Shown here: piece after piece, positions 39,841 through 50,619 of the stretch | Layout of the letters: each line of letters begins with the position of its first letter | Numbering within the stretch: position 1 is the first letter of the stretch | NCBI GenBank assembly: GCA_928724745.1 | Contig: CAKMXJ010000004.1 | Location: 434,001 to 498,000 of the forward strand | DNA: 64,000 nucleotides | Reading direction: 5' to 3' | Source: Anthracocystis setariae | Taxonomy: Eukaryota > Basidiomycota > Ustilaginomycetes > Ustilaginales > Ustilaginaceae | Notes under the pieces: generated by a model | Told to the model about the DNA's origin: nothing | Database searches by the model: none | What the model saw: the letters and a program-made list of their open reading frames with translations, nothing else | Made by a program: the position numbers and the translations under genes

Positions 39841-42800
39841 ACGTCTCCTCCCTCCGATCCCCTCCTTGCCCCGGATATGCGCGCTCCCCCCGATATGGAC
39901 AAATATACGTTGCCTTTCACCATAGTGCCCGATCATTGCCATTCCGACGCTTTGCCGACCTTTGATGACGACATTTCTCCTTCAGTTCGCGACGCCTTCC
40001 TTCATGTGTTTAACGACTTTCCAGACGTCTGGCGCGATGGCTTAGGCATGCTCACCAATGGCGATGCGATGCGCTTACCCTCTAAGGTCTTGGACGCCAA
40101 CCCGCACAAATTCAAACCTCGCCTGTATCGAGTATCGCAGCGCGATCGTCAGGCTATTGACGAGGTTTTTGACGAGCTCACTCGCCAAGGTCGCCTCCGC
40201 AAAGCTCCTCCGGGTACTGCTTGTGGCTGGCCAGTGTTTGTCGTCTATCGCCATGGAAAGCCACGTCCCGTTGTCGACCTCCGCCAGCTCAATTCCGTGG
40301 TGGAACCTGATGCCTATCCTCTTCCCCATCCCGAAGAACTTCGCGAGCGCCTCGCTGGGGCGCAGTTCATCACTACCTTTGATTTGCGCAAAGCCTTCTA
40401 TCAAATGCCCTTGCATGAGGAAGATCGCTGGAAAGCCACGGTCCTCACTCATCGTGGCCAGGAAACGCTCTCTTGCACAATTATGGGTCAGTCTCGCTCT
40501 GTCGCTTTCCTCCAGCGTACCTTAACCGAAGCTTTTGCCGCAGCTGGTCTGGGCTCTTCCTCCTTCGTGTACGTGGACGATTTCGGTGTTCGTTCCGCAA
40601 CCATTGACGGTCACTTGCGCGACGTGCGCGCAGTTCTCACGGTTATTCAAAATCTTGGTTTAACGCTCGCTCGCGACAAGGCCCATGTCGCTCGGCGCGA
40701 GGTCCCTCTCCTCGGCCACCTTGTCTCCGGCACAGGCACTCGGACTCATCCTGCGAAGTGCGAGGCAATTCAAGCAATTTCCTTCCCTGCCACGTTGGAC
40801 CAGCTCGAGCATGTAGTAGGTTTCTTCACCTATTACAAGAATTTTGTCGCTCGCTTTGCGCAACTTATTGTGCCCTTGCAGCGCTTAAAAACCATGCTCC
40901 TCCGTGGCGCTCCGAAGGGAGGACAGCCTCGTAAGAAGCACTGCTCCTCGACGCCGGTGCCATCCGACCCCGCCGCGCAACAGTCGTTAATTGAGCTTAA
41001 AGCCATTTTGCAGGAACGCGTTTTGCATTTCCCAGACTACTCGCTACCGTTCCTGTTATACGTCGACGCCTCTCAACAAAACGGTTTCGCTCTCGCGCTT
41101 CATCAAAACCTTCCGCGTTCAGGAGTTTCCCCGTCTGAAACCGCAGAAGTGCCTATTTGGTTTGATTCACGAACTCTCCAGCCAGCCGAGCGCGCCTACT
41201 GGCCTACCGAGCTTGAGGCTGCCGCCGCTGTCTGGGCTCTTTTCCGGGTCAAGCGCTTTCTCGACGCCTCGCCGGGCCCTCACCTCCTCTTCACCGACCA
41301 TCAGGCCGTAACTTCCATTGCCGACGTCAAGCCATTCTCTACCACGCCCGCAGCTCGGAATCCACGACTCGTCCGTTTTGCCCTTCTCCTCGCTGAGTTC
41401 CGCCCGAAGCTGACCATCTTACATCGCAAGGGTATGTATATGACCCATGTCGATGCGCTCAGCCGGATTCAAGCAGCCGACCAGCACGCCGGCACGTTCC
41501 ACGCCGCGGAAGTGCAGCTTCAGCCCTCCCTGCGCGAAGCCATCTTGCAAAGCCAAGTCTCCGATACCGCATTTGCCCGTACGCGCGCAGATCTCTTAGC
41601 AGCCGCTGGTGCCAATCGTCCGTTCGTTTCTGGTTCCTTCGGCATCAAGGACGACGAATTACTTTATAAAGTGGATCCCGACCGCTGGCGGCTTTGCATT
41701 GGTCCGTCTGTCCTACCCCGCGTTATTGACCTGGCCCACTCTGGTCACTTGGGTGTTAAGGCCACTCTTGATCGATTTCGCCAAGTGGCATATGCTCCTC
41801 ACCTCCTCCGGCATGTCGAAGACTTTGTCCGCCGTTGTATCCACTGCCAGCAAACCGTTACCCACCGACATCGCCCTTATGGTGCTTTGCAGCCACTCCC
41901 AAAGCCGGAACAACCATTTGTCACCTTGTCCTGTGACTTTCTCGTTCGCCTACCGCCAGTACGCACTTCGTTTGATACGGATATCTTGGACACGATCCTG
42001 GTCATTACCGATACCGGGACTCGACGCATTTACCTTCTGGCTGGAGCTGCAACCTGGTCAGCTGAACGATGGAGTCTCCGCTTCGCCGATCGCCTGTTGC
42101 CTCACTTAGGTTGGCCTCAGAAGATCATTAGCGATCGCGATTCTCGTCTGACTTCTCAATTCTGGCGCTCCCTCAATGTGCGTTATGGATGCGAGCTTGT
42201 TTACTCTACGGCTCACCACAAGAGTGACGGGCAAAGCGAGCGCGCTATCCAATCGGTGGAATTGCTTCTACGGGGCCTTTGTAACGCATGGGCGGATGAT
42301 TGGGCAACTCACTTGCCTCTGGTGGAGCTTCTATTGGGTAATCGCGTGAACGCTTCATTGAACGTCGCCCCAAACGACCTCCTGTATGGCCTTCGTCTCC
42401 GTGATCCTTTCACATCCCTACAACCGGTTACTACTCTTGGTGATCTCTCTCTTCCTGATCGCCGCGTCGCTCTTAGGCAGGAAGCTCTCGACCACCTGGC
42501 CTCGGCCCAGGCCTATATGAAGCACCGTTATGATGGATCGCACGAACCTCCTCCGAGCCTTGCGGTTGGTGATTGGGTCTGGCTTAACCTCCATGATGGT
42601 TACCAGATCCCTAAGGGGCTTCTTCCTCCGGATCGCCGTATCGGTGTGCAGCGCATTGGCCCTTATCGTATCTGTCGCGTGGTCAGCAACCTGGCTTATG
42701 AACTCGCTCTCCCAGCCGGCTCTCGTCTGCATCCCGTGATCTCGATTCAACACTTGGAGCGGTATATTCCTTCGGATAAGCCGATTACCTCTGCTACAAT

Positions 42801-42963
42801 CACGGCCATTCTTCGTGAACGGCAAACTCGCACTCGTGGCCTCCAGTACCTTGTCCGCTTTGATCACGCTGGTCGTGATAAGTGGGTGCCGGAATCCACC
42901 GTCACCGACGCTACTGTTCTCCAAGCTTGGCGCTCGCGCCACTCCAATCCTTCTCCTGGATAA
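39841..42963 (+). pseudogene. TE1 pol, RT-RNase H-integrase-chromodomain part
   Basis: Continuation of TE1 pol after TE2, in frame with 31669. RT: PVFVVYRHGKPRPVVDLRQLN, DLRKAFYQMPL and intact YVDD (FVYVDDFGV). RNase H: LYVDASQQNGF, FTDHQAV. Integrase: HSGHLGV and CIHCQQ zinc-binding region, then D-D-E (SCDFLVRLP, ISDRDSRL, SDGQSERAIQ). A chromodomain follows (TRTRGLQYLVRFDHAGRDKWVPES). The chromodomain should guide integration to marked chromatin (family knowledge). The domain signatures look complete, but the gene is cut by TE2. Confidence 0.9.
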
Positions 42964-43135
42964 CTCCTTCTGTTTCGTCTCTTTCTCTCCGCCCCTGTCC
43001 TTCTCATGCCTTGCGCCCTGCCGTGTTGTTGTTCCCTGTTCCGTCCTTGTCCCTGTTGTCTCGTAGCCTGTAAGTTTTGACTTAGTCGGATCTTCGCTCC
43101 TCCTCGTCGCGGAGCGACGTCTTTAGGGGGGGCAG

Positions 43136-43298
43136 TGTCACGTGCCCGTAACCTGCACGCCACATTCCTCCACTTCCTTGTTAGGTTCACTCGTTGGAGA
43201 CTCTTGTATATATACAACGGTTTCCCCTTTCACGGGTTACCTCGGAATCACATCCTTCTTCAAGTCATACTGGCATACAAGCTTGTGCCCGTCTGACA
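43136..43298 (+). repeat. TE1 3' LTR
   Basis: 163 bp, identical by eye to 29465-29627. It is preceded by TTAGGGGGGGCAG, a short G-rich plus-strand primer tract, and followed by the target copy CATCT. Confidence 0.93.
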
Positions 43299-43303
43299 CA
43301 TCT

Positions 43304-44291
43304 CGTCTCCAAATTTTGGCTCGACTACCGCCTCTTCGTCGCTCTTCCAGGAGGTCCACTGCCCAAAAACGTCTTTGGCTGGTCCATTCACTACTTTGTG
43401 CTTTCTCCGCTGTCTCTGAATGGCTCTTGGACCAGCGCTAGACTCGTGCGAGCCTTCCTCCCTCGTACTCACGAGGTCCACCCTACTGGATCAAGTCCAG
43501 ACCAATTGACCACAGGCATCCCCTTGCCTTGTAGACGAGGTTCACTTCCCACATGTGTCGGCACCGTCCCACATCGTCAACTCGATCAATTTTGTAGCGA
43601 GTCAGATCAAACTGGGTCTGCGGAAGACAGCCCTGAAGCGCTCGAGCAAGCGCAACAAGCGGTCGACTACCTCCTCAAGCGTCTGTTCAAGTTATCACAG
43701 GCTCTGCCATCGCATCTACGCTCTGGATCCTCTCTGATCGAGTCACACTCCACAGCCCTGTTCGCTGTCTCCCACACCTTAGTGACGGGGAGCAACGGCG
43801 TATCTCGGTCCACCCGTTCGGCGCAGTTCCCTTCCACACTCTCGCGCCGCTTGCTTACCAACCTCAAAGGCGAATTCGTCCACCTCCACTGTACCCCTGC
43901 TCAGCTTTCGACGCAGACACCGAACACGTCGCCGATCGACGGCAGTATGCATGTGACACTTCATCCCAAAGATGCAGCTTTGGTCGTCGAACAAGGATGG
44001 GGCGTGCTCCACTCTCTTGCAGGCTTCCCGTCTTATTCTGGCTTTTGGATCGGATGGCCCGCTTGGTTAAGGCGCATGTGGCCTTCGACAACAACAAAGT
44101 CCGCTCGCTGGTGGTCTTCCAGCTCTATACCCACAGTCGAGGGTGCTACGGTCAACAAGGCCGCAGGACTCCCGCCCACGTATACACTCGTCTTTAGCCC
44201 AAGAGATATGCAAGAGGCCAAAATCATCGAGTCCATCATCGACGCTAGCATGGCTTTCGCAACAGGCTCCAACCTGTCTCTACCCAGCTAG
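43304..44291 (+). pseudogene. Luciferase-like (Luz family) gene, 3' fragment
   Basis: 328 codons continuing the frame that starts at 29361. Family-like features: LDYRLFVALPGGPLP followed by a hydrophobic stretch; GTVPHRQLDQF; the C-terminal core HVTLHPKDAALVVEQGWG with HSLAG; and TYTLVFSPRDMQEAKIIESIIDASM. The core pattern (His-x-Leu, Lys/Asp-Ala, Gly-Trp-Gly, then a Tyr/Phe-x-Pro-Arg-Asp strand and helix) matches the domain shared by fungal luciferase (Luz) and many related proteins of non-luminous fungi. Light production is not implied. No stop or shift has built up in this part, so the break is recent. Confidence 0.75.
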
Positions 44292-44418
44292 TTCCATCTC
44301 ATTTGAATCTGCCAATACCGTGATTGGATTGCGTTGACAGTCGAGCTTTCATCTTTGCTTGATTGATGGGGGTATGTGGTGCAGCAATTCATTTGTAATG
44401 TATGCTATGTGTGAGTTC

Positions 44419-45541
44419 TTAGCGCTTGCCGCCTTGCAAGTACGCCATCATGGCAGCCACTCCCTTGCTGACCTTTTCCACGTCTCTGAATGTCAGGCTC
44501 AGCCTTGTATCTCGCTGAAGGCTGGTCGGCTCGCTCTTCTCCATTGCCTTCTCAGAATCAGCTGATTTCGCCTTCTCCACTGTGGCTCGGAGTTCAGCGT
44601 CAGCCAGCAAGCTTGCATTCACTACCTGAGCCAGATGAGCAGCGGTGTCCTCTTTTCTCTCGGCAATGCCGTGTAGATAAGATCTGTCGACACGGAAAGG
44701 CAAATGAGTGTTCAAAGTCAGTGATGAGGTATGGCTCCGGCGAGTGAGAGGGTTGTACTCACTTGTATACGCGGCCAGTGGTGATGAGAAGGGAACGAGG
44801 CTCTTGCAAGATCGAAAAAACAGGCTCAGGCTCTCTAGCTCTGGCACCTCGAACGATCTTGACGTTGCCCTCGACTCTTTCCTTGGGTACGATTTTTGAC
44901 TTGGTCGAATCCGACTCTGCGTCGACTTCAGCAGCTTTTGCTTCCGCATTGCCTTTGGTAGCTCTTTCATCGTGCTCCTTCATCCTCTCATCAAAGTCCT
45001 TTTGTAAATCCTCATCGACGTATCGATAGATGTCAAGCAGAGTGTACGAGCCCAGACTGATCGTGGCCACTGCGGGGAAGTAAGCGGGCCCATCCTCGTG
45101 TGGCATGATGCCCTGACCGGCAAGGTATTCATTCACAAGACAGTGATTTGGCTCGCCATGCTTTGATGATTCAAACGCGCCAGTCTTGCCGAGACGCGTG
45201 ATGAGGTCCGGATAGGTGGTGAAGAAGTCTGGCATGGATTGCGGCATCAGCGTGTTGTTCCTGGCGTGCATCTGACCACCCCACTCCTGCAACCTTCTGT
45301 TTTGTAGTACCTTCCATTTCGGTTTGGGTGCTGAGAGTAGTGCCTCGGTGACGAAGCGCTCCTCGTCTTCGGTGATAAAGTTGGGAATGTAGAAGAACCC
45401 GCCTTCGTCTTGAGCACTGTGATTTGGCTGGTCGGAAGAGGCAGACTCAAACTGGCTTGGTCCTGCATTGGCAGGAATACTGATGCGATGCGCTTCGAGT
45501 TCCCACTCGTCTGGAGACGGATGCTCTAGGATGATTGACAT
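44419..45541 (-). CDS. ALKBH6: ALKBH6-like Fe(II)/2-oxoglutarate dioxygenase
   Basis: Two exons on the minus strand: 44763-45541 and 44419-44683 (intron 44684-44762, GTGAGT...GACAG, 79 nt), giving 347 aa. Splicing forms GRVYKSYLHGIAERKED. The AlkB iron site is visible: His148-x-Asp150 in MPHEDGPAYFP, a later His264 in YLHGI, and Arg in RLSLTFRDV for 2-oxoglutarate. FFYIPNFITEDEERF and LQEWGGQMH are typical of ALKBH6. An insert rich in Glu/Lys (about 180-225) makes it longer than the roughly 240-aa animal protein. The substrate of the family is poorly known; nucleic-acid demethylation is assumed. Its 3' end faces the luciferase-like gene. Confidence 0.88.
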
Positions 45542-45817
45542 GGTGAACAGACGGTGATTGTGACTACGGGGCTGTTGTAAGAGAAGCTGTCACGGCATTG
45601 CAAGACCCTGAACTTTTCGAGAAGAAACAGAGAAACAGTGCTTGGATGACTGCGCACTTGAAAGCGTTGATGTGGAGGGCGCACTTCCGCAACCAAATTG
45701 CGGATCCCGGGAAAATGTCACACGCCGGTTCAACTACCTCGTCCTTTTGCCTTCATCACAGCTCAGCACATCCCCACTCCGCTTCAATCTAAACGGACTC
45801 TATCATCGTCATCAGCC
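45542..45817. promoter_or_regulatory. Divergent promoter region, ALKBH6 / RING-CH gene
   Basis: 276 bp between two divergent starts. No other element was recognised. Confidence 0.4.
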
Positions 45818-47644
45818 ATGTCGGATCAGTCAAACGATCGAGCCTCAAATGACGACTCCAGCCCAACTCCTCGCACGACGACGCCTGTTGCCCTAGCTAG
45901 CTCCTCATCGACTACTCCGCAAGATGTTGCAAGGCTCGAGAACGACTTGATTCCGTCCCCTTCCGCCTCCGAGGCTGGTTTGCAAAATCACAATCCAGAC
46001 GCTACCCCTAACGCAAGCTATACCAATGTGGATGAATCCGCTCGCATCTACCGCTTCCCCAAGGAACTGCCTCCGAGATTTGGGGCTTCTAGCAACGATT
46101 CCAATCCGAACGAACGAGTGGTAACCGTCAGAGATCTCCGGACCAAATCATGCTGGATCTGCTCTGAGGAAGATGAAGATCCTCCTGCTCTTCAAAACCA
46201 GTCCTCCGCCTCCTCTGCAAGCGGCTCAAGACCAAAAAGATTCGTCCATCCTTGTAACTGCACGCTTGTAGCCCACGAGACTTGCCTCCTTCGCTGGATC
46301 GATCAGAGCAGACGAGACCACCCGCTGCAGGATCAAGTCACATGTCCACAATGCAAGGCTCCCTTCATCCTCATCAACGACAAGACAACCCTCCTCCGGG
46401 TTTTCGAGTTCTTCGACAAGCTCGTGACGCGAGTCGAACCAATCGGTGCTATAGCCCTCTTGGGTGGCTCGTTCTTGGTCGCATGCACCACTTATGGATG
46501 TGTAGCTATCCGTATGTTCCTGGGCAAAGATGCTGCTCGCAGGGCGCTGGCCTCTCCATGGCCTTGGCACTACTGGTTCGATATCCCACTCATCCCTTTC
46601 GCCCTGATCGCTTCAAGGCTCAATATCTTTGAGTCTGCGATGACCTGGGTGCCGACGTTGGTCGCGTTCCCCATCACCAGCATCCCCATCGCCACTGCAA
46701 CAGGTGCTCACGGTCGATTGTTTGACCACTATCTCGAGTCCGGCCTCTTCAACGCACGCGCATATCCGCCGGGCCCTGCGCTGACAGCGCTACTCGTACC
46801 TTGGATCCGCGTCTTCTATCTCACGCTCAAACGCCGCATCTATCGGGCTGTATTGAGCCCTTTCTACCGTAGCAGGAGGAACACCGGTTCGAACCAAATT
46901 CCGGGGCGAAGGAGACGCCGGGTGGTTATCATCGGCGAGCCTGATGGTGGTCTTCTGAACAGCGACTCGCTGGCCGATCCAGATGCAATTCTGGATGAGG
47001 AGAATGGAACGTTGCTGCAGGTGCAGGCGGCGATAAACAGGCCTGCAGCCGCAAACGAGGCTGGTGACGATGGGGGTACACAGACCGTCTATGTGTCTTC
47101 TCACTCCGTAGTGCGACTTTGTCTCGGTGCGCTGAGTCTGCCATTTGTAGCCAACCTCATGGGTCGTCTTCTTGCGCGTTTGGCACAATACTCACCCTTG
47201 CTGGCACGCTTCCTTGGAATGAATACCGGTGCCTCATCTTCGTCGTCGTCGATCCTGCGCTCCTTCTACACAACCAAATCAACACCGACACCGACATCGA
47301 CAGGTTCAACAGCATCGGTTTCACTATTTGGATCCATCTTCCGCGGTCAGCTTCCCATGCTGGACGGAAGCAACTCAGGTGCGTCCGAGGATGTCAAGGC
47401 GGACAGGGAGGGTGGAAATCCATCTCTGGTCCAACGACTCACGCTGTTGGGCTATTCGCCTCGCTACGACGACCTCGATCCTGTATGGTGGCGCAATGCG
47501 GTAGGAACGGGTCTGTACATTCTGCTGGTGGATGCAGGTGGGCTACTGTATCGCTACATGCGGCTGAGTCAGAGGAGAAAGACTTCGATCAAGGATCTGC
47601 CGTTCCAAGCAAGTCTCGTTTCGGGTCTTGATCTTCGTTCCTAG
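45818..47644 (+). CDS. RING-CH (MARCH-type) membrane E3 ubiquitin ligase
   Basis: 608 aa from the ATG at 45818, no intron. The RING-CH (C4HC3) finger starts at about Cys112: CWIC ... HPCNC ... HETCLLRWI ... CPQCKAPF. Several hydrophobic segments follow (GAIALLGGSFLVACTTYGCVAI, WFDIPLIPFALIASRL, ALTALLVPWIRVFYLTL, LCLGALSLPFVANLMGRLL, GTGLYILLVDAGGLLYRYM). This fits a membrane ligase that moves ubiquitin from an E2 to nearby membrane proteins. It is not the 14-TM Doa10 type by length. Targets are unknown. Confidence 0.85.
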   Translation: MSDQSNDRASNDDSSPTPRTTTPVALASSSSTTPQDVARLENDLIPSPSASEAGLQNHNPDATPNASYTNVDESARIYRFPKELPPRFGASSNDSNPNERVVTVRDLRTKSCWICSEEDEDPPALQNQSSASSASGSRPKRFVHPCNCTLVAHETCLLRWIDQSRRDHPLQDQVTCPQCKAPFILINDKTTLLRVFEFFDKLVTRVEPIGAIALLGGSFLVACTTYGCVAIRMFLGKDAARRALASPWPWHYWFDIPLIPFALIASRLNIFESAMTWVPTLVAFPITSIPIATATGAHGRLFDHYLESGLFNARAYPPGPALTALLVPWIRVFYLTLKRRIYRAVLSPFYRSRRNTGSNQIPGRRRRRVVIIGEPDGGLLNSDSLADPDAILDEENGTLLQVQAAINRPAAANEAGDDGGTQTVYVSSHSVVRLCLGALSLPFVANLMGRLLARLAQYSPLLARFLGMNTGASSSSSSILRSFYTTKSTPTPTSTGSTASVSLFGSIFRGQLPMLDGSNSGASEDVKADREGGNPSLVQRLTLLGYSPRYDDLDPVWWRNAVGTGLYILLVDAGGLLYRYMRLSQRRKTSIKDLPFQASLVSGLDLRS

Positions 47645-47850
47645 CCCTTTCTGTTAATCAAAATGGTCTTACAGTTGCTGGTGCTGGAGTGTCTCAAAAG
47701 AACATATGCATTGGGATGGCGGATGGTGTTTGCGATGTGGGGAGCTTGGTTTTGGCCGGTAGTGTACAGCTTGTGCAAAGTGAGAAACCGAGAACAAGCG
47801 CATGGTGCGCAGGAGCATGCTCGAGGAGTGAACTGGGTTGCGATGGGATT

Positions 47851-48273
47851 TTACTTCTTTCCCTTCTTCTTCTTTTTCTTTTTGTCTGCAGTGGATGAGG
47901 TTCCCGCTGCTGGCGTTGATGCTACGGTGGTGCTGCCGTTCGCTGCCGGTGTTGCTGAAGATGCTGCTGGATCTGCTGTTGGTGCTTGTGTAGACGTAGA
48001 TGGAGGTTGTGCTGCTTCTGGATTGGCATCCTGCAGAGGACGTTCTGAGCCAGCCATGGCGAGAGTCATGGCCTTGTTGAAAATCTCAAGACGGCCGAGA
48101 ATGGCGGAAGAGCGAGTTCGATACTTGATCGTGGTGGTGTCATCGGTGACTTTGAGCGTGAGGCTTTGGGTGGAAGGACGCGATTTGATAAGGTAGCGGG
48201 TCTTGTGAGGGTTTTGCTGGTACAGTTTGATGCTGCGTTGTTGGAACTCGGGCCAGTCTCTGATGTAGACCAT
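47851..48273 (-). CDS. SRP9: Signal recognition particle subunit SRP9
   Basis: 140 aa from the ATG at 48273. The N-terminal 75 residues match SRP9: MVYIRDWPEFQQRSIKLY, KTRYLIKSR, LTLKVTDDTTTIKYRT, NKAMTLAMAG. The C-terminal half is low-complexity Ala/Thr/Ser ending in a Lys run (KKKKKKGKK), a tail seen in fungal SRP9/SRP21 but not in the animal protein. Role: with SRP14 it binds the Alu domain of SRP RNA and slows translation during targeting to the ER. Confidence 0.9.
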   Translation of the reverse strand: MVYIRDWPEFQQRSIKLYQQNPHKTRYLIKSRPSTQSLTLKVTDDTTTIKYRTRSSAILGRLEIFNKAMTLAMAGSERPLQDANPEAAQPPSTSTQAPTADPAASSATPAANGSTTVASTPAAGTSSTADKKKKKKKGKK

Positions 48274-48867
48274 TTTGACGCAGGACTATCACAAAGGATG
48301 GAGCAAAAAGCAGACAAGAGGACGATGGGGAGGAGTATGGTGAAGATGCGAAGAAATCGTGAGACGGCGTGTATCGTCCTTGGAAAGTAGGATTGCTAGG
48401 CTCGGCGCGAGAAGTGTGCCTCGAAAACTGCTTCTGCTTGGATACGTGATAGTCCAGACTAAGTTTGTCGAGGGATGTGAAAGTAATCGCTGTCGCTGAT
48501 GATGGTCATGTACAAGGAGCCAACGTTATGACCAAGATGAAAGCTCCAACTTCTCGAGACAAAGTCAAGTTGCATAGCGTCACGTGTAGATGTCCCCAAA
48601 TTGGATTTTGCGTAACAAAATGTCGGTTTTGACGCTGTAACAAACAAACAAAATTGGAAGCGATAGCGGCTAGTCTCGGTGCCTTTCCGACCAGTTGAAA
48701 GCCTTTCAAGCTGCGTGGTTGCGACACTGTGGAATAAGTTTTCTTGGGCTGAGAACCAAGTCAGCAACCTGAGCTGGAACCTCTTCTTTCCTCACTCCCA
48801 CATTCGTGATCCGCCTCGATATACCGCCTCGGTATGCAACAGTGCCTCAGGGCTAACAATCTTCAAG
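48274..48867. promoter_or_regulatory. Divergent promoter region, SRP9 / CTP1
   Basis: 594 bp with both promoters. The CTP1 frame is open upstream to 48679, but the family-like start is the ATG at 48868. No additional gene seen. Confidence 0.4.
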
Positions 48868-49963
48868 ATGAGCAGCACAGCCTCTTCTTCCACGTCGCAA
48901 ATCACCGACGCCGCATCCTCGGCTTATAGCGCCGTCAAGGATGTCGCACCCGGACCTCGCAAGGCAGCTTCCACCCCCACACAGACCGCGCAGCGCAAAG
49001 ATAAGCCTCTCTACTCCCTCATAGCCGGTACCACCGCTGGAGCCGTCGAAGGATTCGCCACGTACCCCATCGAGTACACCAAGACCGTTTCGCAATTCGC
49101 TGCCAAGGCGGGTGAGAAGGCACCAGGTCCTATCACGATCGTTCGCAACACTATCGCCAAAGATGGCTTCATCGGTCTCTACTCTGGCTGCGGTGCCCTC
49201 GTCACCGGAAACGCTATCAAGGCGGGTGTACGTTTCCTCAGCTACGACCATTTCAAGACGATGCTCAAGGACGAAAACGGAAAGCTCTCGGGACCTCGCT
49301 CGTTATTGGCGGGTCTGGGTGCAGGAATGATGGAGGCCATCTTTGCTGTCACGCCATCCGAGACCATCAAGACCAAGCTCATTGACGATGGAAAGCGTGC
49401 TGTGCCCAAGTACCCGCGTGGCTTGATCCCCGGTACCGCTGCGATCGTCAAGGAGGAGGGCATTCGCGGTATCTACCGTGGACTGTTCCCCGTCATGCTG
49501 AGACAGGGTGCCAATTCAGCAGTCAGGTTCGGTACCTATTCGACGCTCAAGAACTTTGTCAGCGGTAGCGCTCGACCGGGCCAGTCGCTGCCAGGAGGAA
49601 TCACATTCGGAATCGGCGCTGTTGCCGGCATCGTCACGGTCTACGCCACAATGCCATTGGAGTAAGTTACCCCGATCTTCTCAATCACCACGACCACCTT
49701 CTTTAACAAACCCTAACTAACCCACACCCTCTTCCTCTTTCTGTGTTAACGACAGCGTGATCAAGACAAGGATGCAAACGCTCGAGGCACGTACAAAGTA
49801 TCGCAACACTTTCAACTGTGCCGCCGTCACTCTGCGCGAAGAAGGCATCTTCGCCTTCTGGCGTGGCGCAACCCCACGTCTCGCTCGTCTCGTCCTCTCA
49901 GGCGGTATCGTCTTCACCGTCTACGAGGAGATCATGAGCATCCTCGGCGCTAAAACAATGTAG
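48868..49963 (+). CDS. CTP1: Mitochondrial citrate (tricarboxylate) carrier Ctp1
   Basis: Two exons: 48868-49661 and 49756-49963 (intron GTAAGT...GACAG, 94 nt), giving 333 aa. Three mitochondrial-carrier repeats carry the P-x-[DE]-x-x-[KR] signatures: YPIEYTKT, TPSETIKTK and, formed at the splice junction, MPLDVIKTRM. Sequence such as GGITFGIGAVAGIV and the citrate-carrier pattern GNAIKAGVRFLSYDHFK support Ctp1 over other carriers. An N-terminal extension of about 50 residues is Ser/Thr/Ala-rich. Role: exchanges matrix citrate for malate across the inner membrane, feeding cytosolic acetyl-CoA. Confidence 0.92.
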
Positions 49964-50319
49964 ATTCCCCATCCCCGCCCGCAACAATCCTCCATTATCC
50001 CCGCCAAAAACCGTCCCAAGTCGACATTTGAAAACACCTGGCTGACACTCGGATGGCAAATACACGCGCACAGCATGCCTTGAGAAGAAGGGAAACAAAA
50101 AGGGCGGAAGGGGCTCTGATCATAGTACAAATGGTTTGTGGGTCGACTGGGTCGCAACTAGTTCAACAAGCATAGCTACGCCAGAGCGTCCAACACATCG
50201 GAGGGATAGAATAGAGAGTACACTACCAAAGCCGGAAGTGGGATATCACAGGAACAAGCTCGAGAGGCAACAAGGAAAAAGGCGAGGAACAGGAGGAACA
50301 GGAGAAACCGTCTGTACAA
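49964..50319. other. Intergenic region between convergent CTP1 and NHP6
   Basis: 356 bp with two 3' ends. No gene seen. Confidence 0.4.
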
Positions 50320-50619
50320 TCATCGACGCTTGTTGTAGGCAGCCTTCTCGGCCTCGGCACGCGCCTTGTCACGGTTCGCCATGTCAAGGTAGGGCTTCTT
50401 CTCGGCATCCGACATCTCCTTCCACTTGGCACCGAGCAGACGGCCGACGTCACCGAAACCGGCCTCGGGGTTGGCAGCCTTGACGCGCTCACGGTGGTCT
50501 TGCGAGAAGAACATGTAGGCCGAGAGGGGTCGCTTGGGGGCAGCGGGGTCCTTCTTGGACTTGGTGGTGCGCTTCTGCGTCGAAGTCGACGACTTGGTCT
50601 TGGTATCGGCCTTGGCCAT
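50320..50619 (-). CDS. NHP6: HMG-box protein Nhp6
   Basis: 99 aa from the ATG at 50619. A basic N-terminal arm ([16 protein letters not shown]) is followed by one HMG box: [49 protein letters not shown]. Length and layout equal yeast Nhp6. Role: bends DNA and assists FACT and transcription in the nucleus. Confidence 0.95.
   Translation of the reverse strand: MAKADTKTKSSTSTQKRTTKSKKDPAAPKRPLSAYMFFSQDHRERVKAANPEAGFGDVGRLLGAKWKEMSDAEKKPYLDMANRDKARAEAEKAAYNKRR

Larger units (their letters stand above)
29465..43298 (+). mobile_element. TE1: Ty3-type chromovirus LTR retrotransposon, containing nested TE2
   Basis: The two LTRs of 163 bp (TG...CA ends) look identical by eye and are flanked by the 5-bp duplication CATCT (29460-29464 and 43299-43303). 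Without TE2 and its duplicated site it measures about 5.66 kb. Order: LTR, primer site, gag, protease, RT, RNase H, integrase, chromodomain, G-rich tract, LTR. Protease-RT-RH-IN order and the chromodomain place it among chromoviruses. Identical LTRs point to a recent insertion. It destroys a luciferase-like host gene. Confidence 0.95.
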
